Source: Leptolinea sp.
Lineage (GTDB): Bacteria > Chloroflexota > Anaerolineae > Anaerolineales > Anaerolineaceae
Assembly (NCBI GenBank): GCA_012798535.1
Contig: JAAZMZ010000042.1
Coordinates: 1-64,000, forward strand
DNA: 64,000 nucleotides
Direction: 5' to 3'
A program made the position numbers and the translations under genes. The stretch's first letter is position 1; every line of letters begins with the position of its first letter. Shown here in pieces: positions 45,007-52,530 of this stretch. The notes beneath the pieces are model-generated. The model was given only the letters and a program-made list of their open reading frames with translations. It had not been told where the DNA came from and did no database searches.

Positions 45007-45022
45007 TTTGGGAGTAGAAGAA

Positions 45023-45664
45023 ATGCTGGAAAACCTGAAAGAAGAGCTGGTAAAACTGCATCAGAAACTGGTTGAAAACCATCTTGTTGTCTGGACTGGC
45101 GGCAACGTCTCAGCCCGGGATCCTGAAAGCGGTTTGATCGTGATCAAAGCATCGGGGATTCCCTATGAGGGAATGGGACCTCAACACATGGTGGTCATGG
45201 ATAAGAACGGAAAGGTCGTCGAAGGGAAATTTAAACCATCCTCAGATGTCTACAGCCATCTGTATATCTACAAGAACCGTGAAGATGTCAACGGAGTGGT
45301 GCACACACATTCCAATTACGCCACGGCATTTGCCGCTCTGGGAAGGTCGATCCCGGTTGTGTTGACCGCCATGGCAGATGAATTTGGCTGTGAAATACCC
45401 TGCGCCGGCTTTGTGCGCATCGGTGATGAAGCCATCGGCAAAGAAGTGGTGGATCATATTGGCAGTAGCTCTGCCTGTCTGCTGCAGAACCATGGTGTTT
45501 TTACCATCGGAAAAAACGCAGAGGCTGCCGTAAAAAGTGCCGTGATGACGGAAGATATCGCTAAAACGGTCTGGCTTGCCATGCAGATGGGAAAACCCCT
45601 TCCCATTAGTGACGAGGACGTGGAAAAGCTGCATTATCGCTATACGCATATCTATGGCCAATAA
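45023..45664 (+). CDS. araD: L-ribulose-5-phosphate 4-epimerase
   Basis: 213 residues, class II aldolase/epimerase fold. 'TGGNVSARDP' and 'KASGIPYEGM' bind phosphate, 'HTHSNYATAFAA' holds two zinc-binding histidines and 'LLQNHGVFTIG' the third. It converts L-ribulose-5-phosphate to D-xylulose-5-phosphate. ATG 45023 is preferred to TTG 45008 because GGGAG lies 8 bases upstream. It begins 16 bases after araB. Confidence 0.92.
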   Translation: MLENLKEELVKLHQKLVENHLVVWTGGNVSARDPESGLIVIKASGIPYEGMGPQHMVVMDKNGKVVEGKFKPSSDVYSHLYIYKNREDVNGVVHTHSNYATAFAALGRSIPVVLTAMADEFGCEIPCAGFVRIGDEAIGKEVVDHIGSSSACLLQNHGVFTIGKNAEAAVKSAVMTEDIAKTVWLAMQMGKPLPISDEDVEKLHYRYTHIYGQ

Positions 45665-45682
45665 ATTTTTTGCGAGGTAATT

Positions 45683-47188
45683 ATGATCGATCTTGGTAAA
45701 TATGAAATTTGGTTCGTTACAGGCAGCCAGCACCTTTATGGTCCGCAGGTTCTCGAGGAAATCGCTAAACACTCCCGTGAAATTGCCGCTTTCCTTGATT
45801 CATCGAAGAGCATACCCACAAAAGTAGTCTTTAAACCGGTGATGACCACACCCGAAGATATCACCCGTCTCTGCCAGGAAGCCAATGCTTCTGATGCATG
45901 TGTTGGTCTGGTCACCTGGATGCACACTTTTTCACCTGCAAAGATGTGGATCAACGGTTTGAAGATTTTGAGTAAACCGCTTGCCCACCTGCATACCCAG
46001 TATTATCGTGAGATACCCTGGGCAGATATTGATATGGATTACATGAATCTGCATCAATCTGCCCACGGTGATCGTGAATACGGTTTCATCTGCACCCGCC
46101 TGCGTCTCGACCGCAAAGTTATCGTCGGTCATTGGCAGGATGATGGTGTGCAGAAGGAACTGGGAATCTGGAGCCGGGCAGCCTGCGCTCTGGCGGATTC
46201 ACAAAAGAGCAAACTGGTCCGTTTCGGCGATAATATGCGCGAAGTGGCCGTCACAGAAGGCAACAAAGTTTCCGCTCAGATCAATTTCGGGTATGACGTA
46301 TATGGATACGGTGTCGGCGATCTGGTCAAGGTGGTCAACGAAGTCAGCGATAAAGAAATTGACGATCTGGTCAAGGTCTATCTCGATACCTACGATATCG
46401 CGCCCAATCTGCTCCCTGGTAAAGAGAGACATTCTTCTCTGCGGGAAGGCGCCCGTATCGAATTGGGTATGCGCCATTTCCTGCAGTCTGGTAATTTCAC
46501 CGCCTTCACCACAACCTTCGAAGACCTGCATGGTCTGGTTCAGCTCCCCGGCATGGCTGTGCAGCGCCTGATGGCGGATGGATACGGTTTCGGTGCCGAA
46601 GGCGATTGGAAAACGTCCGCTCTGGTGCGCGCCATGAAAGTCATGAACGCCGGTCTCAAAGGCGGCACAAGCTTCATGGAAGATTACACCTACCATTTCA
46701 GCCCAAAAGGCGACAAAATTCTGGGCGCACACATGCTGGAGATATGCGAATCGATAGCGGCTACCAAACCCAAAGTGGAAGTGCTGCCCCTGTCCATCGG
46801 CGGCAAGGCGGATCCGGTGCGTCTTATCTTTGATGCCAATACCGGCCCGGCTGTGGCTGCGTCACTGGTCGACCTCGGAGACCGGTTCCGTTTGATCGTA
46901 AATCAGGTGGATGTGGTTCCCACCGAGCATCCGCTTCCCAAATTACCGGTTGCCCGTGCTCTATGGACTCCACAACCAAATTTGAAACAGGCAGCCGCCG
47001 CCTGGATTTACGCCGGTGGAGCGCACCATACCAGTTTCAGTTTCTCGCTGACCCAGGATTATTTACGGGATTTTGCCGAGATGGCCGGTATTGAATACGT
47101 CGCCATTGATAACAGTCTGGATTTGAACCACTTCAAACAAGAGTTGAAGTGGAATGACCTCTATTATCACGTGGCAAAAGGACTCTGA
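45683..47188 (+). CDS. araA: L-arabinose isomerase
   Basis: 501 residues, the normal length. '[18 protein letters not shown]' at the N-terminus is diagnostic. Metal-binding and catalytic residues lie in '[21 protein letters not shown]' (Glu), 'FMEDYTYHF' (Glu, His) and 'GGAHHTSFS' (His). It converts L-arabinose to L-ribulose, completing the pathway with araB and araD. GAGGT precedes the ATG. The operon ends with the terminator at 47237. Confidence 0.95.
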   Translation: MIDLGKYEIWFVTGSQHLYGPQVLEEIAKHSREIAAFLDSSKSIPTKVVFKPVMTTPEDITRLCQEANASDACVGLVTWMHTFSPAKMWINGLKILSKPLAHLHTQYYREIPWADIDMDYMNLHQSAHGDREYGFICTRLRLDRKVIVGHWQDDGVQKELGIWSRAACALADSQKSKLVRFGDNMREVAVTEGNKVSAQINFGYDVYGYGVGDLVKVVNEVSDKEIDDLVKVYLDTYDIAPNLLPGKERHSSLREGARIELGMRHFLQSGNFTAFTTTFEDLHGLVQLPGMAVQRLMADGYGFGAEGDWKTSALVRAMKVMNAGLKGGTSFMEDYTYHFSPKGDKILGAHMLEICESIAATKPKVEVLPLSIGGKADPVRLIFDANTGPAVAASLVDLGDRFRLIVNQVDVVPTEHPLPKLPVARALWTPQPNLKQAAAAWIYAGGAHHTSFSFSLTQDYLRDFAEMAGIEYVAIDNSLDLNHFKQELKWNDLYYHVAKGL

Positions 47189-47236
47189 TCCTCCCAGCAT
47201 CCGGTTCCCTTTCCTTTTGAAGAGTTTTGGAGTAGA

Positions 47237-47272
47237 CGAAAAGGGAGTGTCGTAAATGGCACTCTCTTTTCG
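47237..47272. terminator. Terminator after araA (probably bidirectional)
   Basis: 13-base arms CGAAAAGGGAGTG / CACTCTCTTTTCG with one G-T pair and a 10-base loop. A T-rich stretch follows on both strands, and the next gene converges at 47325. Confidence 0.8.
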
Positions 47273-47324
47273 TTTTGGTAGTATGGACCGATTGTATTGG
47301 TTGAGGTTGATCGAGGGAGGGTGA

Positions 47325-49259
47325 TCAAACCTGATAGGGAACCTCAATGATCACCAGGCCGGGTTTGAAAAGAAATCCAAAACGCAGCATCAGCGCCGTC
47401 TGGTTATGCAGAAAATTTTCCCACCAGTGCCGGGGAACAAATTGCGGCACAACCACCGTCACAATTTCATTAGGCAGGCGCTTTGCCAGCAGATTTCCGA
47501 TGTATTCCATAACCGGTTCCACCAGCAGGCGGTAGGGAGAATCCAGGATCACCAATCGGGTACCTTCGCCATATATCTCCCATTTTTCACGCACCTTTTG
47601 GGATTCCGCAGGATCGATGGAAACATGCACAGAGGTCACATCTTCCGAGAGAGAACGCGCATAGGTGAGCGCGGCCAGAGATCCCCGGTGCACGCCGGCA
47701 ATCAGCACCACCACACGGTGGCGTGAAATGCTCATCGAATGGTAATTCTGCAGTGACAGCTTCTTTGCCAGATTCCTGTAATGGCGGTGTATGGAGAAAA
47801 AGATGGTGACCAAGACCGGTACAAGAATGATGATGATCCAGGCGCCATCTTTGAATTTCGTGATGGCAAAGACGACCATTACCACAAGTGTACACATAGC
47901 GCCAAAACCGTTGATGATCAGTTTGACTATCCATTTATCATCATGGGTAACAATCGAGCCCGGTTCAACAATCTGTTCCCCTTTCTTTAAATGCCCTGAT
48001 TTCCACCAGCGGCGGGCCATTCCCGCCTGAGACAGGCTGAATGACAGGAAAACGCCAATTGCGTAGAGGGGGATCAGACGGGTTACGCTGGCTTTGAACA
48101 CGATGATCAACAGAGACGATACAGCCGCCAGTGTGATGATCCCGCGGGAGTAAACCAGTCGGCTTCCTTTGAAAGTCATCTGGCGGGGAAGGAATCCATC
48201 GCCTGCATGCAGGGCTGACAGGCGGGGGAAATCAGCAAAGGCGGTGTTGGCAGCCATGATCAAAATGATGGCTGTTCCACCGATGAGCGCCAGATAAAAA
48301 GCGCCCTGGCCGTCGAATACCGTACGCGCCAGCTGAGATATAACCGTTTCGGCTTCCGATGGAACGGCATGGATGGGACCGATCAGAAACGAAATTCCAA
48401 GGAATAATGTTGCAAGAATGGAAGACATCCAGATCAGGGTGATTCCGGCATTCTTGCTGCGGGGTTCCTTGAAAGCTGTGATACCGTTGGATATGGCCTC
48501 GATACCTGTCAGCGCCGAAGTACCACTGGAAAAGGCGTGCAACAGCAGGAAAGGTGTGACCGCCGTGATCGCTTCGGCGCCGGAGAATTCCGGTGGATTG
48601 ACCACTGTGCCAAGTGAACCGGTTAGGTAACGGAAGAAACCCACGGCAACCGTGGTGACCATGGTGAAAACAAAAAAATAAGTGGGAATCGCAAATGTGG
48701 TGCCCGATTCCTTCACACCACGCAGATTGATCACCATGATAAAGAGGACCATGCTGACGGCAATTTCCACCCGGTAAGGGAAAAGTATCGGGAAAGCGGA
48801 AGTGATTTGAGCGACTCCCGAAGAAATGGATACGGCAACGGTCAGAATATAATCCGTCAACAATGCGGCACCCGCTGTTTGGGCGGGCAATTCACCCAGA
48901 TTATCGCGGGCGACAATATACGCGCCGCCGCCGCCCGGATAGGCGTGAATGGTTTGTTCGTAGGAGATGGAGACGATCACCATCAAGGAAACAATCGCCA
49001 GTGAAATGGGAAATACATAACCCAACGCCGATGAGCCGGCATACGCCAGGATCAGGAGTATTTCCTGAGAAGCGTACGCTGTTGAAGATAATGCATCTGA
49101 GGCAAAAACGGCCAGGCCGATCAGTTTTCCGATGGTCTGATTGGGAGCATCAGCCGTGAGCAGCGGGTTTCCAACCAGCCAGCTTCGCCAGGTTCTTGCC
49201 GGTTTGACCTTCGAGCTTGACTCTACAATACCGATATCACCCAGAGAATCAATTTCCAT
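47325..49259 (-). CDS. APC-superfamily permease, KimA-like potassium importer
   Basis: 644 residues. About 12 membrane helices hold the KimA-type signatures 'FASDALSSTAYASQEILL' and 'YPGGGGAYIVA', and a C-terminal cytoplasmic domain of about 150 residues is USP-like ('HRVVVLIAGVHRGSLAALTYA'). KimA homologues import potassium with protons and are often governed by c-di-AMP; related APC members carry amino acids, so the ion is inferred. No c-di-AMP riboswitch was recognised upstream. ATG 49259 has AAGGA just upstream; an in-frame TTG at 49277 is less likely. Confidence 0.8.
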   Translation of the reverse strand: MEIDSLGDIGIVESSSKVKPARTWRSWLVGNPLLTADAPNQTIGKLIGLAVFASDALSSTAYASQEILLILAYAGSSALGYVFPISLAIVSLMVIVSISYEQTIHAYPGGGGAYIVARDNLGELPAQTAGAALLTDYILTVAVSISSGVAQITSAFPILFPYRVEIAVSMVLFIMVINLRGVKESGTTFAIPTYFFVFTMVTTVAVGFFRYLTGSLGTVVNPPEFSGAEAITAVTPFLLLHAFSSGTSALTGIEAISNGITAFKEPRSKNAGITLIWMSSILATLFLGISFLIGPIHAVPSEAETVISQLARTVFDGQGAFYLALIGGTAIILIMAANTAFADFPRLSALHAGDGFLPRQMTFKGSRLVYSRGIITLAAVSSLLIIVFKASVTRLIPLYAIGVFLSFSLSQAGMARRWWKSGHLKKGEQIVEPGSIVTHDDKWIVKLIINGFGAMCTLVVMVVFAITKFKDGAWIIIILVPVLVTIFFSIHRHYRNLAKKLSLQNYHSMSISRHRVVVLIAGVHRGSLAALTYARSLSEDVTSVHVSIDPAESQKVREKWEIYGEGTRLVILDSPYRLLVEPVMEYIGNLLAKRLPNEIVTVVVPQFVPRHWWENFLHNQTALMLRFGFLFKPGLVIIEVPYQV

Positions 49260-49467
49260 AAATCCTTCTATACCCAATCAACTGAGTTGCTTACAATAAT
49301 TATCCAGTTTCGATGTTCAACTTTTTATTTTATCCACCTGATATAAATAAGTTATGCGGGGTTTGATGAAATATATAAAGAAAAAATAAATGTCCCGGAG
49401 AAAAGCATCAGAACAGACCTTTTTTGAAGTAAAATTCGCCCGTTTTCTTTATTTCGAAAGGTCCATT

Positions 49468-50040
49468 TTGGATATTTCTACGACTCTCATCATTTCTATC
49501 GGGCTGGCTATGGATGCGTTCGCCGTATCACTGGGTGTTGGCACCAGTCCTTCCGACCATCAAGAAGCATCCTGGCGGCGTGTTGCGCGTATCGCGCTGC
49601 ATTTTGGCATCTTCCAGGCTTTAATGACCCTGCTGGGCTGGCTGGCCGGATCGACCATTGCCAGCGTGATCAGTTCTTTCGATCACTGGGTGGCCTTTGG
49701 TTTGCTCCTGTGGGTGGGCGGCCGCATGATAAAAGAAGGCCTGAGTCCTGAGGGGATTTCCCGCTGTGAAGATATCACTCACGGGCGAACATTGATTGTG
49801 CTCTGCGTGGCAACCAGTATAGACGCCCTGGCCGTGGGTTTATCCATGGCCATGCTTCAGGTGGATATCCTATCTGCCTCCGCCCTGATCGGGATAGTGA
49901 CACTCTTCCTTTCACTGGTGGGCGGATTCACCGGTCGCCTGCTCGGGGATAGATTTGGAAAACGAATGGAAATCATCGGCGGAATTTTGCTGGTGGGTAT
50001 CGGGCTGCGAATCGTTATTTCTCACATGGCAGGCGGATGA
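49468..50040 (+). CDS. mntP: Manganese efflux pump MntP
   Basis: 190 residues, six helices, the standard MntP length. Conserved acidic helices 'GLAMDAFAVSLGVG' and 'TSIDALAVGLSMAM' are the metal path. TTG 49468 is chosen because GAAAGG lies just upstream and the protein then begins MDIST as in typical MntP; an ATG at 49390 would add 26 unlikely residues. No yybP-ykoY-type manganese riboswitch was recognised upstream. Exports Mn2+ to avoid toxicity. Confidence 0.9.
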   Translation: MDISTTLIISIGLAMDAFAVSLGVGTSPSDHQEASWRRVARIALHFGIFQALMTLLGWLAGSTIASVISSFDHWVAFGLLLWVGGRMIKEGLSPEGISRCEDITHGRTLIVLCVATSIDALAVGLSMAMLQVDILSASALIGIVTLFLSLVGGFTGRLLGDRFGKRMEIIGGILLVGIGLRIVISHMAGG

Positions 50041-50062
50041 CCCTGTGCTTTTCCCGCATTGA

Positions 50063-52147
50063 CTATATTTTCATTTTTTGAACCACTGACAAAAAGACCT
50101 GAACCACTTCCGGATCAAAATGATGACCGGATTGTTCCTGGATATATTGAATGACTCTGTCATCCGGCCATGCTTTGCGGTATGGGCGGTCTGACCTGAG
50201 CGCGTCCCAGACATCTACAATGGCAAACATACGGGCAGCCAGCGGGATTTGCTCACCTTTCAATCCTCGTGGATACCCCGTCCCGTCCCATTTTTCATGG
50301 TGGCAGCTTGGTATATCCAGCGCCCGATGCAGATAGCCGATTGGTGAAAGCAGTTCATAAGCAAACTGCGGGTGCTTCCTCATAACCACCCATTCTTCTT
50401 CGGTTAGTGGGCCGGGTTTGCGAAGGATTTCATCCGGGATGGCCATTTTTCCAATATCATGCAACAATGCACCCCGTTTGATGTGAATTAAATCATCATT
50501 CTTGATTCCCATCGCAGCTGCCAGTTCAAGAGTGGTATCAACCACGCGCAGGGTATGGTCTTCAGTTTCATTGTCCCGTAAATCCAATGCTCTGGACCAA
50601 CCTTCGATAGTCGCATCATAAGCTATTCGCAAATCTATATTCGATTTCTTTAATCCCTCGACCATCTCGAAACTGTCAATCGCTATGGCGATCTGTCCAG
50701 CCAGGGTATCAAGATAGGCGAGCCATTCGGCCTTCGGGATGAAGCGGGAACGTTTAAAAACCTCGAGTGCTCCTTTAACCTCATTTCTGCTGGACAGCGG
50801 GACTCCCCAGTATTCTTGAAAACCCTCCTTGTCCCATAAAGAGCGGTAGCCTTCTGGAATATCCTTACTGTTAACGCTTTCAAAATGCACCATACGCCGT
50901 TCCAAGATCACCTTTTCTGCAAGGATATAGCGCTGGTGAAGATCTCGGGTGTCAACAGGTCGCATCAAGAAACCATTACCACAGGCATATTCGTATCCAA
51001 GGGAGAACCGGTTGAATAATACAATACCGGCAGCATCCACGCTCATCTGGTCAAAAACACAGCTCAATACAATATTCAAGATTTCGCGCAGATCCATGTT
51101 TCCGTTTATTGCCAGGTCAATCCGATGCAGAGCCTCAAGGCGGTTAAAATGCTTTTGAACCTGTTCTTGATTCCGTTTATTCTCAATCGCAATGGCCAGA
51201 CTGTTGGATAGAGCTGAAATATCCTGTTCGTCGTGTTCATTGAATGCGTTTTTTTCCCGGCTGAACAAACCTGCCACCCCCAGTAGTGTCGATTCGAAAG
51301 TAACTGGAATGAACAGGGCTGAATTGATCGTCGCATCCATTAACACCCAGCGGTTGTCCGCCTTGACATCCCCTATGTTGAGCAACTTGCCGGTGTCTGC
51401 CACCAGACCAACCAGTCCTTTTTCTTCTCCAAGCTTAAACACCAGTTGGTCTTTATAGGTCGTTTCAGTTTCGGTTGAAAAACCGGCAGAAGCGGCCAAT
51501 GAAAGCATCTGTGTAGTTTGATCAAATGCGAAATAATTGGCCTGCTGATAGCCAGCCGTTTCGACGATGGTATTCAATACGCGTCGGATCATCTCATCGG
51601 AGGATTTGACCGTCGTCAATTCGCAACTGGCCTGATATAGCGCGGCAAGTTGTTTATTGGCGCGCTCCAGTTGGAGCATTTTTTCTTCCAGCTTCCGCAC
51701 CAGGGTTTCGCTGTAGGTCTTAAAGTATTCGCCGGCCGGTTTTTCATCGGTTGTAAGAACCGAAGTTCCCTGGTTCTCCAATTTCTTGAACACATCGGTT
51801 ATGGCCGTAAGTAGTTCTTCCGGTTCTAAAGGTTTTACTAGAAATCGATCGGCTCCAAGACTGAGAGCAAATGTTATATCTTTATCATCTGTGTAAGTCG
51901 CTGTATAGAAAATAAATGGGATTTTTTGAAATTCCGGGGTGGTTTTCCATTTCCGACACAGAGAAAAACCATCCATTGTGGGCATGAGAATATCTGAAAT
52001 GATCAGGTCTGGCGGTTGAGTGGCTGCAATGTCCAATGCGACCTGGCCGTTTGGCGCCTTCGCAATTTCATATCCTTTCGATTTAAGGAGGATCTCGAGC
52101 ATGTAGAGATTCTGCGGATTATCATCAACGATCAATATTCTTTTCAT
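50063..52147 (-). CDS. Response regulator with two GAF domains and HD-GYP phosphodiesterase
   Basis: 694 residues. An N-terminal receiver domain ('ILIVDDNPQN', phosphoacceptor Asp in 'LIISDILMPTMDG', Lys in 'FLVKPLEP') is followed by a coiled coil, GAF domain 1 (about 175-320), GAF domain 2 (about 335-490) and an HD-GYP domain with 'LLHDIGKMAIPDEIL', 'HHEKWDGTGYPRGL' and 'DVWDALRSDRPYR'. All metal-binding residues are visible, so it should hydrolyse cyclic di-GMP. It is the third gene of the operon begun by the sensor kinase at 55529 and is the likely output. Confidence 0.9.
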   Translation of the reverse strand: MKRILIVDDNPQNLYMLEILLKSKGYEIAKAPNGQVALDIAATQPPDLIISDILMPTMDGFSLCRKWKTTPEFQKIPFIFYTATYTDDKDITFALSLGADRFLVKPLEPEELLTAITDVFKKLENQGTSVLTTDEKPAGEYFKTYSETLVRKLEEKMLQLERANKQLAALYQASCELTTVKSSDEMIRRVLNTIVETAGYQQANYFAFDQTTQMLSLAASAGFSTETETTYKDQLVFKLGEEKGLVGLVADTGKLLNIGDVKADNRWVLMDATINSALFIPVTFESTLLGVAGLFSREKNAFNEHDEQDISALSNSLAIAIENKRNQEQVQKHFNRLEALHRIDLAINGNMDLREILNIVLSCVFDQMSVDAAGIVLFNRFSLGYEYACGNGFLMRPVDTRDLHQRYILAEKVILERRMVHFESVNSKDIPEGYRSLWDKEGFQEYWGVPLSSRNEVKGALEVFKRSRFIPKAEWLAYLDTLAGQIAIAIDSFEMVEGLKKSNIDLRIAYDATIEGWSRALDLRDNETEDHTLRVVDTTLELAAAMGIKNDDLIHIKRGALLHDIGKMAIPDEILRKPGPLTEEEWVVMRKHPQFAYELLSPIGYLHRALDIPSCHHEKWDGTGYPRGLKGEQIPLAARMFAIVDVWDALRSDRPYRKAWPDDRVIQYIQEQSGHHFDPEVVQVFLSVVQKMKI

Positions 52148-52164
52148 GATGTTTTTCCCGATGT

Positions 52165-52530
52165 TTACAATAAATGCTGCTCAACCTGTATCAAGAATGT
52201 ATCCGGATCTATCGGTTTTTCAATATATCCGGTGCATCCAGCAGCCAGAGCCTGCTCGCGATCTCCAGGCATGGCAAACGATGTGACAGCTATAATCGGT
52301 ATCGTTCGTATTCCCGGCATCGCGCGCAACAGGCGGGCAACAGCGTAACCGTCCATCACTGGTAATTGTATATCAAGCAGTATCAAATCCGGCTCACATT
52401 GACCTGCCATCTTCGTGCCTTCATCGCCGCTGCGCGCCTGAAACACCTGATACCCGTTCTTTTCGAGAATAAATGTGACCAGATACAGATTTTGTTCATT
52501 ATCTTCGATGACCAGGACTTTCTTTTTCAT
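52165..52530 (-). CDS. Single-domain response regulator (CheY/DivK-like)
   Basis: 121 residues, receiver domain only: 'VLVIEDNEQNLYLV', phosphoacceptor Asp in 'LILLDIQLPVMDG', 'AVTSFAM' Thr and 'YIEKPID' Lys. With no output domain, it probably relays phosphate between the kinase and another partner, or acts by binding. It overlaps the kinase gene by 4 bases (ATGA) and precedes the HD-GYP gene by 17 bases. Confidence 0.9.
   Translation of the reverse strand: MKKKVLVIEDNEQNLYLVTFILEKNGYQVFQARSGDEGTKMAGQCEPDLILLDIQLPVMDGYAVARLLRAMPGIRTIPIIAVTSFAMPGDREQALAAGCTGYIEKPIDPDTFLIQVEQHLL

Noticed and set aside
49260-49467. Mn2+ (yybP-ykoY) or c-di-AMP riboswitch between the KimA-like and MntP genes
   Set aside because: The 208 bases are short and AT-rich, and none of the conserved loop sequences of these riboswitches was recognised.
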